From an uncultured Burkholderiaceae bacterium (GTDB lineage: Bacteria > Pseudomonadota > Gammaproteobacteria > Burkholderiales > Burkholderiaceae_B): a stretch of 64,000 nt of DNA. Positions 19,458 to 29,760 of this stretch are shown here, in pieces. The notes under the pieces are model-generated. The model saw only the letters and a list, made by a program, of their open reading frames with translations, ran no database searches and was not told the DNA's origin. Location of the stretch: assembly GCA_937888805.1 (NCBI GenBank), contig CALBEY010000134.1, positions 1 through 64,000 of the forward strand, given 5' to 3'. A program made the translations under genes and the position numbers. Within the stretch, counting starts at the first letter, position 1. Every line of letters begins with the position of its first letter.

Positions 19458-20953
19458 TGGCTGGCGAGATCGTTTCCTCTTCTATCCCATGGCTCACGCT
19501 GTCGATCTTCGTGCCGATTATGGCCGGTCTGCTTTTGTTGTTGGTGGGTCGTGACGAGCGGCCAGAACTGACCCGCTGGTTGGCCTTGGGCGCAGCGCTT
19601 TTGGGTTTTCTGGTGACTATCCCGCTTTACACCGGGTTTGATATCAGCACAGCGAGTTATCAGTTTGTAGAGAAGAGCGTGTGGATTGCAACCCTGGGTG
19701 CGAACTACCACTTGGGTATTGACGGTATATCGCTTTGGTTTGTGATTTTGACAGCCTTCATCACGGTGATTGTGGTGATGGCGGGTTGGCAAGTGATTAC
19801 TTTCCGTGTGGCACAGTACATGGCGGCTTTTTTGATCATGTCCGGACTGCTCATCGGGGTGTTTTCAACGCTAGATGGTTTGCTCTTCTACGTCTTTTTT
19901 GAAGCGACCCTGATACCGATGTACATCATCATTGGTGTCTGGGGTGGTCCGAACCGTGTTTACGCCGCCTTCAAGTTCTTCTTATACACCTTGTTGGGTT
20001 CGTTGTTGACCTTGGTGGCGTTTATTTACCTATGGCGTGCTTCGGGCAGCTTCAGTATTTTGGATTGGCATCAGCTTCAGATCGGCTACGAAGCACAGGT
20101 GCTTGTCTTCTTAGCCTTGCTGGCGGCATTTGCGGTCAAGATTCCGATGTGGCCGGTGCACACATGGTTGCCTGACGCTCACCCAGAGGCCCCGACCGGT
20201 GGCTCGGTGGTGTTGGCTGCCATCATGCTTAAACTGGGTGCCTACGGCTTTTTGCGGTTTTCACTGCCAATCACGCCTGACGCTTCGCAAAGTCTGGCGT
20301 GGTTGATGATCACCTTGTCTTTGATTGCGGTGATATACATCGGCTTTGTGGCGATGATGCAAAAAGACATGAAAAAGCTGGTGGCTTATTCTTCGATCGC
20401 ACACATGGGTTTTGTGTCGCTGGGATTCTTTATCTTCAATTTCATCGGTTTCGAGGGCGGCATCGTACAAATGATCTCGCACGGTTTCGTTGCCGCTGCC
20501 ATGTTCCTTTGTATTGGCGTCTTGTATGACCGGATGCACACCCACGAGATTGCCTCTTTTGGTGGGGTGATTAACCGTATGCCTAAGTTTGCAACCTTTT
20601 TCGTGTTGTTCGCCATGGCCAATGCCGGTTTGCCAGGCACGAGCGGTTTTGTTGGCGAATTCATGGTGATACTAGGCGCGGTTCAGTACAACTTTTGGAT
20701 CGGCTTACTGGCCGCCCTTGCTTTGATCCTTGGCGCGTCTTACACGCTTTGGATGGTCAAAAGAGTGCTGTTTGGACCCGTTGCCAATGATGAGGTCAAC
20801 AAGCTTAAGGACATTAATGGGCGAGAGTTTCTTGTGCTGGGTTTGATGGCTGTCATGGTGCTCTTCATGGGCATTTACCCCAAACCCTTTACCGATGTGA
20901 TGCACGTGTCTGTTCAGGCACTGTTAGACCACATCGCTATCTCAAAACTGTAA
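19454..20953 (+). CDS. nuoM: NADH-quinone oxidoreductase subunit M
   Basis: ND4-type antiporter-like proton pump; 499 residues and 14 helices. Conserved marks are FYVFFEATLIPMYIIIGVWG (pump Glu), VKIPMWPVHTWLPDAHPEAP (Lys), and FVAMMQKDMKKLVAYSSIAHMG. Two ATG codons stand side by side (19454 and 19457); the first overlaps the nuoL stop, which favours coupled translation. Confidence 0.97.
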   Translation: MMAGEIVSSSIPWLTLSIFVPIMAGLLLLLVGRDERPELTRWLALGAALLGFLVTIPLYTGFDISTASYQFVEKSVWIATLGANYHLGIDGISLWFVILTAFITVIVVMAGWQVITFRVAQYMAAFLIMSGLLIGVFSTLDGLLFYVFFEATLIPMYIIIGVWGGPNRVYAAFKFFLYTLLGSLLTLVAFIYLWRASGSFSILDWHQLQIGYEAQVLVFLALLAAFAVKIPMWPVHTWLPDAHPEAPTGGSVVLAAIMLKLGAYGFLRFSLPITPDASQSLAWLMITLSLIAVIYIGFVAMMQKDMKKLVAYSSIAHMGFVSLGFFIFNFIGFEGGIVQMISHGFVAAAMFLCIGVLYDRMHTHEIASFGGVINRMPKFATFFVLFAMANAGLPGTSGFVGEFMVILGAVQYNFWIGLLAALALILGASYTLWMVKRVLFGPVANDEVNKLKDINGREFLVLGLMAVMVLFMGIYPKPFTDVMHVSVQALLDHIAISKL

Positions 20954-20959
20954 GCTGCC

Positions 20960-22441
20960 ATGATGGATTCTCAATATAACTTTTCGTTAATACTTCCCGA
21001 GATCGTTCTTCTCGTGGCGGGCATTGCCATTTTGCTGTTCGATGCATTCAGCAAAGACCCCAAACGGACAGTGACGTATGTGTTGTCGATTGCAACATTA
21101 CTTGTGCTGACAGCGCTTTCTTGGTGGCAGTGGTCGGCTGGGGTCAATGGCACCAGCTTTTTCGGTTTGATGGTGGCAGATAGCTTCTCCCATCTTCTGA
21201 AAATCGTGTCTTATCTTGCCGTGCTATTGACTTTGGTTTACGGGCGAGAATACATCCAAAGCCGCGACATGCTCCGCGGTGGTGAAATCTATGTGTTGAT
21301 CTTGTTCGCTTTGCTTGGGCAAATGGTCATGATTTCAGCGGGCAATTTGCTGACCATCTATCTTGGGCTTGAGCTGATGTCCTTGGCCATGTATGCCTTG
21401 GTTGCGATCCGTCGTGATCATGCGCAAGCAACAGAGGCCGCCATGAAGTTTTTTGTCTTGGGTTCATTGGCCTCGGGTTTCTTGCTATACGGCATGTCAA
21501 TGATTTATGGCGCAACAGGGTCATTGGACCTGACTGTTATCAGTGAGCGAATTGCCGCGGGTACTGACATGAAAATGGCACTGGTATTTGGTCTGGTGTT
21601 TTTGGTGTCTGGTCTGGCGTTCAAGCTCGGTGCGGTGCCGTTTCACATGTGGATACCCGATGTTTATGCGGGCGCACCAACGGCAGTCACCTTGGTCTTG
21701 TCAGCGGCCCCAAAGATTGCGGCGTTTGCGATCACCATGCGGCTTTTGGTGACAGCGCTGGGTGATTTGACGTTTGATTGGCAACCCATGTTGATGATTT
21801 TGGGGGTGCTATCACTCATCGTGGGTAATTTGACAGCCATCATGCAGACCAACTTCAAACGGATGTTGGCGTATTCAACCATCGGTCACATGGGTTTTGT
21901 GTTTCTAGGCCTGGCGTCTGGATCTGTTGACGGGGTGGTGGCAACAGACGAAGCAGCCTACGGGGCCTCACTGTTCTACATCATCACCTACGTGCTGACC
22001 TCACTGGGCACCTTCGGTATCATTTTGCTGTTGTCGCACGAGGGTTTTGAATGTGAAAACATTGAAGATTTAAAAGGCTTGAACAAGCGCAACCCCGTCG
22101 TTGCCGGTGTTTTGTTGGTTTTGATGTTTTCATTGGCGGGTATTCCGCCGCTCGTGGGCTTCTACGCCAAGCTGATGGTGTTGCAAGCGGTTGTTGATGC
22201 TGGCATGGTTTGGCTGGCTGTTTTGGCGGTGATGTTTGCACTCATTGGCGCTTTTTACTACCTACGAGTCGTCAAGGTTGTTTATTTCGATGAACCTTCA
22301 CCCGATAGAGTGGTCAATAATCTATCGGTTGGCTCAGCGACAATATTGTCGTTGAACGTGGGGCTCATTATTGTGCTCGGCTTGCTACCTGGCGGCCTCA
22401 TTGCGCTTTGCTTGAGTGTGATACGAAGCTCTTTTCTTTAG
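20960..22441 (+). CDS. nuoN: NADH-quinone oxidoreductase subunit N
   Basis: ND2-type antiporter-like proton pump; 493 residues. [20 protein letters not shown] carries the pump Glu, [20 protein letters not shown] the Lys, and [19 protein letters not shown] the central conserved block. Double ATG at 20960/20963. It closes the standard nuo set and is followed by the DUF2818 gene after 12 bases. Confidence 0.97.
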   Translation: MMDSQYNFSLILPEIVLLVAGIAILLFDAFSKDPKRTVTYVLSIATLLVLTALSWWQWSAGVNGTSFFGLMVADSFSHLLKIVSYLAVLLTLVYGREYIQSRDMLRGGEIYVLILFALLGQMVMISAGNLLTIYLGLELMSLAMYALVAIRRDHAQATEAAMKFFVLGSLASGFLLYGMSMIYGATGSLDLTVISERIAAGTDMKMALVFGLVFLVSGLAFKLGAVPFHMWIPDVYAGAPTAVTLVLSAAPKIAAFAITMRLLVTALGDLTFDWQPMLMILGVLSLIVGNLTAIMQTNFKRMLAYSTIGHMGFVFLGLASGSVDGVVATDEAAYGASLFYIITYVLTSLGTFGIILLLSHEGFECENIEDLKGLNKRNPVVAGVLLVLMFSLAGIPPLVGFYAKLMVLQAVVDAGMVWLAVLAVMFALIGAFYYLRVVKVVYFDEPSPDRVVNNLSVGSATILSLNVGLIIVLGLLPGGLIALCLSVIRSSFL

Positions 22442-22453
22442 AGAGTAGGGTCG

Positions 22454-22759
22454 ATGTTCAATCAGAGTGTTGCCGTTTGGTTGTTGATCGCTTTGGCCTT
22501 CGCCATGGCAAACCTGCCGTTTTTAAATGAACGGTTGATGGCATTGGTGCCATTAAAGCGTTTCACGATCAAGCCACCCTTCGTGATTGTGGGTGAGTTG
22601 TTGGCCTGGTATTTCATTGTGGGCTTGGTTGCTTATGCGTTTGAGACGGCATTGGTCAACCCCTTTCCCCGAGGTTGGGAATTCTACGTCATCAACCTTT
22701 GTATTTTCATGGTGCTTGGCTTTCCAGGTTTCGTTTACCGCTACCTGCTAAAAAATTAA
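22454..22759 (+). CDS. DUF2818 family small membrane protein
   Basis: A protein of 101 residues with three hydrophobic segments (about 6-20, 42-64, 76-94) and the motif LPFLNERLMALVPLK. As I recall, this family nearly always follows nuoN in Burkholderiales, which suggests a role linked to complex I, such as assembly or membrane-arm stability; no function is established to my knowledge. It probably belongs to the nuo transcript. Its stop overlaps the stop of serB on the other strand by four bases. Confidence 0.9.
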   Translation: MFNQSVAVWLLIALAFAMANLPFLNERLMALVPLKRFTIKPPFVIVGELLAWYFIVGLVAYAFETALVNPFPRGWEFYVINLCIFMVLGFPGFVYRYLLKN

Positions 22760-23616
22760 ACATCACCAAACCAATTCAAAATGCCATCAAGCGGGGTCAC
22801 ATTCAAAGCGAAATTGGCCTGTGCCCTGACCACGGGTTTCGCACGATAAGCCACACTGTAATAGGCCATGGCCATCATTTTTAGGTCATTGGCGCCATCG
22901 CCAACCGCAATGATTTGATCCGCACTGGCACCATATGCGTTTGCAAACTCAGCCAATATGTCTGCTTTGCCCTGTGCATCGATAATACGTCCCGAGACTT
23001 GGCCAGTCAGATTGCCATGGGTGTCAATATCAAGTGTGTTGGCATGGGCGGCATCTAACCCCAGTTTTTCTTTTAATCGTTCGGTGAAAAAAGTAAAACC
23101 GCCCGAAACCAGTAAGGTCTTCAAGCCGGCTTGTTTGGCCGTGTTGATCAGCTTTTCAGCGCCTGGGTTAAGCGCCAAGCGTTCAGAATAAACCGCTTCC
23201 AACGCACGGCTTGATAGACCTTTCAGGTAACCCACGCGTAGTTTTAAACTGTCTGAAAACTCGGTGATCTCGCCGCGCATGGATCGCTCGGTAATCGCGG
23301 CCACTTCAGCCTTCAGGCCAGCATAGGCGGCAATTTCGTCAATACACTCGATATTGATGAGTGTCGAATCCATGTCCATGACCAAGACCTTGCAGGCGTC
23401 TAGGCGCGCTTGGGCTTGTACAAAGGCCACATCCAGGTGTTTGTTTTCAGCCCATGAAGCAATCGTTGCCCGAGTATTCGCGTCAGACTGAACATCCATC
23501 AATCGGGCTGCTGACTTGCTGATCCATTGGGTGCCATTGGCCTCACAAAGTGCGGCGGTTTGGTCGATCAAAGCCAAATCAAGTCCTGGTGATTGCAAGA
23601 TCAGGTGAGTGGTCAT
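22756..23616 (-). CDS. serB: Phosphoserine phosphatase
   Basis: Last step of serine synthesis: phosphoserine to serine. HAD fold with nucleophile Asp81 and Asp83 in VMDMDSTLINIE, SGGFTFFTERL (171-181) with the second-motif Ser, and GDGANDLKM (239-247) for Mg2+. The length of 286 residues includes an N-terminal ACT-like part (1-70), as in other proteobacterial SerB. It overlaps mfd by four bases (ATGA), so both are likely co-transcribed; serC lies 30 kb away in this window. Confidence 0.95.
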   Translation of the reverse strand: MTTHLILQSPGLDLALIDQTAALCEANGTQWISKSAARLMDVQSDANTRATIASWAENKHLDVAFVQAQARLDACKVLVMDMDSTLINIECIDEIAAYAGLKAEVAAITERSMRGEITEFSDSLKLRVGYLKGLSSRALEAVYSERLALNPGAEKLINTAKQAGLKTLLVSGGFTFFTERLKEKLGLDAAHANTLDIDTHGNLTGQVSGRIIDAQGKADILAEFANAYGASADQIIAVGDGANDLKMMAMAYYSVAYRAKPVVRAQANFALNVTPLDGILNWFGDV

Positions 23617-26600
23617 GCGTTACCTTCTGTGGTTTGTTTACTGGGGCTAAGCTCTTTGAGCACAGCGCGTATGGCATCAGTGCGCGCCTTGAGGTCAGTG
23701 TGGTTGATGTCAATGCGAATTTTATCTGGCCCAGAAAATCGCACATTTTTGCGCGATTGCACCAAGTCGATCAGTTGTAAGGGTTCTACCGTGGTGGTGG
23801 GCTTGAAGTGGATCAAAGTTTGTTCGTCGGTGGCGTCAATTTTTTGAATGCCCAGCGGTGCGGCGTTGATGCGTAAACGATGAGTCGCTAGCAACGCTTG
23901 TGCGGCTGGCGGTAATTTACCAAAACGGTCAACCAGTTCTTCTTGAATGATGATCAAGTCATCAATTTCAAGGGTGTTTGATAAGCGTTTGTAAATGCCG
24001 AGTCGGGCATTGATGTCTGGGCAGTAGTCACTCGGCAGTAACGCTGGCGTGTGCAGGTTGACTTCACAGCCGATGGCAAACGGTGCTTCTAAATCTGGTT
24101 CCTCACCGGCTTTCAGTGCCCTGACAGCCTCATTGAGCATGTCGTTGTACATCGAGAAGCCAATTTCCTGGATATTGCCGGACTGTGACTCGCCTAAGAC
24201 TTCACCCGTGCCTCGAATTTCAAGGTCATGCATGGCCAAAAAGAAACCAGAGCCCAGTTCTTCCATCGCTTGAATCGCTTCAAGGCGCTTTTTGGCTTGC
24301 TTGGTCATCGCCTCTTCACCTGGGGTTAGCAAGTAGGCATAGGCCTGATGATGAGAGCGTCCAACCCGCCCACGCAGTTGGTGCAATTGAGCCAGTCCAA
24401 ACTTATCAGCGCGATGAATGATGATGGTGTTGGCCGTTGAAACATCGATGCCCGTTTCAATGATCGTCGTACACAGCAACACGTTAAAGCGCTGTTGGTA
24501 AAAGTCTTTCATCACTTGCTCAAGTTCACGCTCACCCATTTGGCCGTGGGCCACCGCAATCCGCGCCTCTGGTACCAGTTCTTCGAGGCGCGCAAGGCGG
24601 TTTTGAATGGTTTGTACCTCGTTGTGTAAGAAATAGACTTGTCCGCCACGCTTGAGTTCGCGCAATAGCGCTTCTCGAATGGCACTGTTGTCTTCGCGAC
24701 GCACAAAGGTCTTGATGGCCAATCGCTTTTGAGGCGCGGTTGCAATAATTGAAAAATCGCGCAAACCTTCGAGCGACATACCCAGTGTGCGCGGAATGGG
24801 GGTGGCCGTGAGCGTTAAGACGTCGACCTCGGCACGCAAAGCTTTTAAGGCTTCTTTTTGGCGAACGCCAAAGCGGTGCTCCTCATCGATCACGACCAAG
24901 CCAATGCGTTTGAATTGCACATCCTTTGACAAGACTTTGTGCGTACCAATCACAATATCGACAGTGCCGTCATTGATGCCTGCCAAGGCTTTGGTGATTT
25001 CTTTGCCTGATTGAAAGCGTGATAGTTCGGCGATTTTGACGGGCCAATCGGCAAAACGATCGGCAAAGGTTAGGGCGTGTTGTTCGGCCAGCAAGGTGGT
25101 GGGGCAAAGCAAAGCGACTTGTTTGCCATTAGAGACGGCCATAAAAGCCGCCCGCAGCGCGACTTCTGTTTTACCGAAACCCACGTCCCCGCAAACCAGA
25201 CGATCCATCGGCCGTCCAGCGGTCATGTCTTCAATCACGGCCGCAATGGCCGCGGCCTGATCGGGCGTTTCTTCAAAGCCAAAACCCTCAGCAAACAGCT
25301 CATAGTCACCGACAGGTAATTTAAAAGCATGCCCTTCTCTGGCTGCACGCTTGGCGTACAAGTCCAGCAGTTCGGCAGCAGTATCCCTGACTTGTTTGGC
25401 GGCTTTTTTACGGGCCTTTTCCCACTGGCCCGATCCGAGCTGATGTAACGGTGCTGTTTCGTGGTCAGCACCGCTATAGCGACCAATGACGTGCAGTTGC
25501 GAGACGGGGACATAAAGTTTGCTTTGACCGGCGTACTCGAGATGTAAAAACTCCATCTCACCATCACCGAGGTCCATGTTCAAAAGACCCAAGTAACGCC
25601 CAACGCCGTGCTGCGCATGCACGATTGCGTCGCCCGCCCGTAACTCAGCGAGATCGCGCACCATGGCGTGAACGTCGCTGGTACGTCCCTTTTCTTTTTG
25701 TGTGCGCCGCGAAGGCCCGGCGTGACCGGGGTAGAGATCGCCCTCGGTGAGCAAGATTAAGCGGTCGGCAACGGAGATGAACCCCGCATCAAAGGGGGCG
25801 ACAACGATAGAAAACAGCGAATCGGATACCAGAAAGTCTTGAAGGGACTCAATCGGACTGTCTGGATGAATGCCATGTTCGGCCAGCATTTGCGTGATCG
25901 TCTCACGCCTGCCGTGCGAGTCAGCGCAAAGCGCCACCCGTTGCTTGGGCGCCCGATTTGCCAAACATTCGCGCAGCTTCTGCAGGGGATCGTCAGCACG
26001 CCGATTAACGCCAACATCAGGTACTGCTTGATAAGCCAGCGCCTGTTTGTCGCAAACCGCTGTCGCTTCGCTTGGTGGCGTGAGCGCTAAGCGGGCAAAT
26101 CCTTTGATGTGGTCAAACAACTGCTCAGTTTGCAGAAACAAAGAGTCAGGGGGTAGCACGGGCCGTTCGGCATCGCTTTTTAAAAATTGATAGCGACTTT
26201 TTGTGTCATCCCAAAACCGAACAATGGCAGACTGAAGGTCACCATCGGTGACGCATATCGCTTGAGTAGGCAAGTAGTCAAAGAGTGTGGCGGTCTCGTC
26301 AAAGAACAGGGGCAAGTAGTACTCAACCCCGGCAAACGCGATGCCGTTACCCATGTCACGATAAGGCAAAGCGCGCGAAGGATCACCTTCAAAGCGGTCT
26401 CGAAAGGTCGATCTGAAGCGATTGCGAGCGGTTTCATCCATGGGAAATTCGCGTCCAGGCAGCAACTGAACTTCTGGCACGGGATAGAGGCTGCGTTGGG
26501 TGTCGACATCAAAGGTCTTGATGGACTCGATTTCGTCGTCAAACAGGTCAAGCCGGTAGGGCAGTACTGAGCCCATGGGGAAGAGATCAATCAAGCCGCC

Positions 26601-27125
26601 CCTGATACAGAACTCTCCAGGCACCGTGACTTGTGTCACGTGGGTGTAGTTGGCTAGCACCAACTGATCACGCAGAGCGGCCTCATTAAGTTTGTCTTTT
26701 TGTTGGAAAGAAAAGGTGTAAGCGGCCAAGAAACTCGGTGGGGCCAAGCGATAGAGCGCCGTTGTGATGGGCACTGTCAGCACGTCAACCTCGTTGAGTT
26801 GCAAGGCATGCAAAGTGCGCAGCCGTTCTGAAATCAGGTCTTGGTGGGGTGAGAAACCGTCATAAGGTAGGGTTTCCCAGTCGGGCAACATTCTTACTCT
26901 AAGGCTTGGGTTGACCAGCCCTATTTCATGGGCCAAGCGCTGTGCTTGCAAGGGATCGGCTGTCAGAATCAACACCAATTGCTTGGCATGTGTCGCCAAA
27001 TCAGCCAAAAGCCAAGCAGCGGCCGACCCAGGCGGGTAAGTCTGAGCGTGTCTGTGGCCTGGTTTCAGGCGCGAGATAAGCGATTTGGCGTCAGGATTTG
27101 CGACAGAGGACATAAGATTAGGCAT
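23613..27125 (-). CDS. mfd: Transcription-repair coupling factor
   Basis: ATP-driven translocase that removes RNA polymerase stalled at DNA damage and recruits UvrA. It has 1170 residues. Domains in order: UvrB-like N-terminal part; CarD-like RNA polymerase interaction domain near 500 (LRAGDAIVHAQHGVGRY); helicase motor with Walker A GDVGFGKTEVALRAAF near 650 and DEEH box VVIDEEHRFGVRQKE near 750; motif VI region QLRGRVGRSHHQAYAYLL; C-terminal TRCF domain. The first ATG at 27125 and a second at 27113 are both possible starts. Only 29 bases separate it from ispD. Confidence 0.97.
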   Translation of the reverse strand: MPNLMSSVANPDAKSLISRLKPGHRHAQTYPPGSAAAWLLADLATHAKQLVLILTADPLQAQRLAHEIGLVNPSLRVRMLPDWETLPYDGFSPHQDLISERLRTLHALQLNEVDVLTVPITTALYRLAPPSFLAAYTFSFQQKDKLNEAALRDQLVLANYTHVTQVTVPGEFCIRGGLIDLFPMGSVLPYRLDLFDDEIESIKTFDVDTQRSLYPVPEVQLLPGREFPMDETARNRFRSTFRDRFEGDPSRALPYRDMGNGIAFAGVEYYLPLFFDETATLFDYLPTQAICVTDGDLQSAIVRFWDDTKSRYQFLKSDAERPVLPPDSLFLQTEQLFDHIKGFARLALTPPSEATAVCDKQALAYQAVPDVGVNRRADDPLQKLRECLANRAPKQRVALCADSHGRRETITQMLAEHGIHPDSPIESLQDFLVSDSLFSIVVAPFDAGFISVADRLILLTEGDLYPGHAGPSRRTQKEKGRTSDVHAMVRDLAELRAGDAIVHAQHGVGRYLGLLNMDLGDGEMEFLHLEYAGQSKLYVPVSQLHVIGRYSGADHETAPLHQLGSGQWEKARKKAAKQVRDTAAELLDLYAKRAAREGHAFKLPVGDYELFAEGFGFEETPDQAAAIAAVIEDMTAGRPMDRLVCGDVGFGKTEVALRAAFMAVSNGKQVALLCPTTLLAEQHALTFADRFADWPVKIAELSRFQSGKEITKALAGINDGTVDIVIGTHKVLSKDVQFKRIGLVVIDEEHRFGVRQKEALKALRAEVDVLTLTATPIPRTLGMSLEGLRDFSIIATAPQKRLAIKTFVRREDNSAIREALLRELKRGGQVYFLHNEVQTIQNRLARLEELVPEARIAVAHGQMGERELEQVMKDFYQQRFNVLLCTTIIETGIDVSTANTIIIHRADKFGLAQLHQLRGRVGRSHHQAYAYLLTPGEEAMTKQAKKRLEAIQAMEELGSGFFLAMHDLEIRGTGEVLGESQSGNIQEIGFSMYNDMLNEAVRALKAGEEPDLEAPFAIGCEVNLHTPALLPSDYCPDINARLGIYKRLSNTLEIDDLIIIQEELVDRFGKLPPAAQALLATHRLRINAAPLGIQKIDATDEQTLIHFKPTTTVEPLQLIDLVQSRKNVRFSGPDKIRIDINHTDLKARTDAIRAVLKELSPSKQTTEGNA

Positions 27126-27138
27126 GGATTAAACGATG

Positions 27139-27148
27139 ATTATAAAAT
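27139..27148. promoter_or_regulatory. Overlapping divergent -10 boxes for mfd and ispD
   Basis: ATTATAAAAT reads TATAAT on the minus strand (27144 to 27139), placed for mfd, and TAAAAT on the plus strand (27143-27148), six bases before the ispD ATG. With only 29 bases between the genes, both promoters must overlap here. -35 boxes are not convincing. Confidence 0.35.
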
Positions 27149-27154
27149 CTTGAG

Positions 27155-27904
27155 ATGACATCTGCTGCCCAAACCCTAAAAACCGAACCAGTGAACCCCA
27201 ATACCACTGCAGGGCGTCGATTAATTGCGCTGGTACCAGCCGGTGGGGTCGGGGCTCGCGCCCTCAGTGATGGGGATCAAGCACCCAAACAGTATCGGCT
27301 GATCAAGTCAAAGCCGATGATTGTCTGGACCGTACAGCGCCTCTTGGCTGATCCCCGTATTGAACGGGTGGTGGTTGGGGTACAACCCAACGACACGCAG
27401 GCAAGCGCTTTGTTTGATCAGCAGCCTCGGGTGATCGTGTCACCGAGCGCAGGGGTCACGCGTGCGCAGACTGTCTTGCAAACATTGGCGCAAGATTTCT
27501 TTGAGGCAGACGACTGGGTTCTCGTGCACGACGCCGCGCGCCCGGGCCTACCCCTAGACGCACTCAGCCGTTTGATAGACGCTTGCTTAAACGCCAATCG
27601 GGGTGGGCTCTTGGCTTTGCAGGCAACAGATACTGTCAAACTGGCGCATGAGCATGAAATAGACCCGCGCGTGCAGCAAACGCTGGCCCGAGAGCGTATT
27701 TGGCTGGCACAGACACCACAAATGTTTCAGGTGAGTCTTCTGCGCCAAGCCCTTGCTGGCGCCATTGCGGCGGGGCATCCGGTCACTGACGAGGCCAGTG
27801 CGATGGAGTGGGCGGGCGATGATCCATTGCTTGTTCAAGGCGCCTGGAGTAACCATAAAATTACTTGGCCAGAAGATTTTGAAGGGGTACAAAGATGGCT
27901 GTAA
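27155..27904 (+). CDS. ispD: 2-C-methyl-D-erythritol 4-phosphate cytidylyltransferase
   Basis: Third step of the MEP isoprenoid pathway: MEP plus CTP gives CDP-methylerythritol. Its 249 residues show the CTP loop [17 protein letters not shown], then APKQY (about 27-47), VHDAARP (substrate site) and LAQTPQMF. The CTP loop has Gly where Ala is usual and a slightly longer spacing before PKQY; the N-terminal 20 residues are an extra tail. It overlaps ispF by ten bases, so the two are translationally coupled. No ribosome site precedes the ATG. Confidence 0.94.
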   Translation: MTSAAQTLKTEPVNPNTTAGRRLIALVPAGGVGARALSDGDQAPKQYRLIKSKPMIVWTVQRLLADPRIERVVVGVQPNDTQASALFDQQPRVIVSPSAGVTRAQTVLQTLAQDFFEADDWVLVHDAARPGLPLDALSRLIDACLNANRGGLLALQATDTVKLAHEHEIDPRVQQTLARERIWLAQTPQMFQVSLLRQALAGAIAAGHPVTDEASAMEWAGDDPLLVQGAWSNHKITWPEDFEGVQRWL

Positions 27905-28401
27905 ACACATTAGCAATCCGTGTCGGGCAAGGGTTTGATGTGCATCAGTTGGTGCCCAATCGTCCTTTGATCTTGGGTGGTGTCACGATTGCCCATACCC
28001 ATGGTTTGCTGGGTCACTCTGATGCTGATGCCTTGCTACATGCCATCACTGACGCATTGCTCGGCGCGGCTGGTTTGGGTGATATTGGTCGGCATTTCCC
28101 AGACACGGATCCAGCCTTTGCGGGTGCTGACAGTCGGGTGCTGTTGCGACACGCTTACGCCTTGGTTCAAAAGGCAAATTGGGTTGTGGTGAATCTCGAT
28201 GCAACCATTCATGCGCAAGCGCCAAAGATCGCACCGCACGTCGCGGCGATGATAGAGAACATCGCCCAAGATTTGGGTGTGCAGCAAGCCGTGATCAACA
28301 TCAAAGGCAAAACCAATGAGTCGCTTGGCTTTTTGGGGCGGCAAGAGGGGATCGCAGTGACGGCGGTGGTTCTGCTTCAAGGCGTCTCAGCGCTGACCTG
28401 A
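27895..28401 (+). CDS. ispF: 2-C-methyl-D-erythritol 2,4-cyclodiphosphate synthase
   Basis: Fifth step of the MEP pathway: it closes the cyclic diphosphate with release of CMP. The 168-residue trimer subunit has metal ligands Asp15 and His17 in GFDVHQL and His49 in [11 protein letters not shown], plus [10 protein letters not shown] and [18 protein letters not shown]. It lies in the usual ispD-ispF pair. Its last 15 bases overlap the 3' end of the histidine kinase gene on the opposite strand. Confidence 0.96.
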   Translation: MAVNTLAIRVGQGFDVHQLVPNRPLILGGVTIAHTHGLLGHSDADALLHAITDALLGAAGLGDIGRHFPDTDPAFAGADSRVLLRHAYALVQKANWVVVNLDATIHAQAPKIAPHVAAMIENIAQDLGVQQAVINIKGKTNESLGFLGRQEGIAVTAVVLLQGVSALT

Positions 28402-29760
28402 GCTTGGCTCGGTTGTCTTTGCTGTGCGTCGCGCGCGCGGTAAGTCCAAGCGGGCTGTCAGGCCGCCGCCCTCACGCTGCAGCAGCCGCAGCCTTCCACC
28501 GGCAGGGCTCACGAGACGTTCGATAATCGACAGCCCAAGCCCAGCCCCTGTGCCGCCGGTGCGCGCAGCGTCGCCCCTTGAAAAGGGTCGCATCAGGCGT
28601 GCAATGTCCGCAGGCGCAATGCCTGGGCCACGGTCACGCACGTCGATGTGGAGTCGATTGTTACGCGCTTGCACCACCACTTCAATGACACTATCACGCT
28701 GTTTGGTTGCGCCATAACGACGGGCGTTTTCAATTAAGTTCAGCAGGCAGCGCGCAAAATCTTGCTGGTCAATCAAACAGTAAGTGCCACCACGCGCTTT
28801 GACGCTAAACGTCAAGCCGACTTGGCTTTGATGGGACTGTTCTTGGTGGACGATGTCCTGGGCCACGTCGACCAGGTTAATGGAGCGACTCGGTGGTTTT
28901 CTGGCGGGCCGAGCATATTCCAACAATTGGCCAATGGTTCGATCAACCTGCGACAAATCTTGATCAATCGCCCAGCGTTGCTCCTCGGTCATGGTGCTCA
29001 TTTCGATTTCAAGACGCATGCGAGCCAGTGGCGTGCGCAGGTCATGAGAGATACCAGCTAGCATCAAATTTCGGTCGTTTTGGGCGTTTTCAAGTTCGGT
29101 GACCATGCGATTAAAGCTCGCGTTCAGTTCTCTTATTTCAATGGCGCCGGTCTCGGGCAATGGGTTTGGCGTCTGCCCCCTAGACAATTGTTGTGCCGCT
29201 CTGGCCAACCGAGCCAAGGGTCGGTTCATGTAGCCGACTGCCACGGCAGCGCCAATCAATGACAGGAGGGCGGCGGCGGCCACCCAACTGACCCATTCGG
29301 GGCCGGTCGCAAGGTTGGCTCGATCGATGTCCAAACCCAACCAGTAGTCTTGCCTACTGGCTTGAAACCGAACCCAAAGGCCGGCCTCTTGGTCCAGAAC
29401 CGCAGCAACTTGCGTTTGGTTACCCAGTTTGAGGCGAATTTGTGCAAGCACAGCTTGCCAATACTGTTCTTTAGGCAGTTCGATAACGGTGTCGTTGGCG
29501 TCAGCCAGGCGCAGCCGGATATCAGGTTGATCGTCAAGGGCACGAACCAGGGCGCCACGTTGATCGTTTGAGATGGTCGTTAATGCGGTGCGGCTGAGTT
29601 CGACTGAGCGAATCACTTGGGTCGCGGCGCGTTCGGCTCGAGGTTCGAGTTCCAGGGTGTAAAAAACGTGCAGCCAGGCACCAAGGCTCGCGAGCATCAG
29701 CAGTGACAGCAACAAAAAGGTCCTGGCAAATAGACCTAACCGGGGCTCAGATGTCGTCAT
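28387..29760 (-). CDS. EnvZ/RisS-like sensor histidine kinase
   Basis: Inner-membrane sensor that phosphorylates the OmpR-type regulator encoded just upstream. From ATG 29760 it has 457 residues: helix 1 (about 14-34), a periplasmic domain of roughly 120 residues, helix 2 (about 157-177), HAMP (178-230), dimerisation domain with His239 in [14 protein letters not shown], and an ATPase domain with [18 protein letters not shown] and [10 protein letters not shown]. The frame is open further upstream to 29829, but the ATG inside the regulator's end (14-base overlap) is the natural start. EnvZ, or Bordetella RisS, is the closest named relative; the signal is unknown. Confidence 0.92.
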   Translation of the reverse strand: MTTSEPRLGLFARTFLLLSLLMLASLGAWLHVFYTLELEPRAERAATQVIRSVELSRTALTTISNDQRGALVRALDDQPDIRLRLADANDTVIELPKEQYWQAVLAQIRLKLGNQTQVAAVLDQEAGLWVRFQASRQDYWLGLDIDRANLATGPEWVSWVAAAALLSLIGAAVAVGYMNRPLARLARAAQQLSRGQTPNPLPETGAIEIRELNASFNRMVTELENAQNDRNLMLAGISHDLRTPLARMRLEIEMSTMTEEQRWAIDQDLSQVDRTIGQLLEYARPARKPPSRSINLVDVAQDIVHQEQSHQSQVGLTFSVKARGGTYCLIDQQDFARCLLNLIENARRYGATKQRDSVIEVVVQARNNRLHIDVRDRGPGIAPADIARLMRPFSRGDAARTGGTGAGLGLSIIERLVSPAGGRLRLLQREGGGLTARLDLPRARRTAKTTEPSSGQR

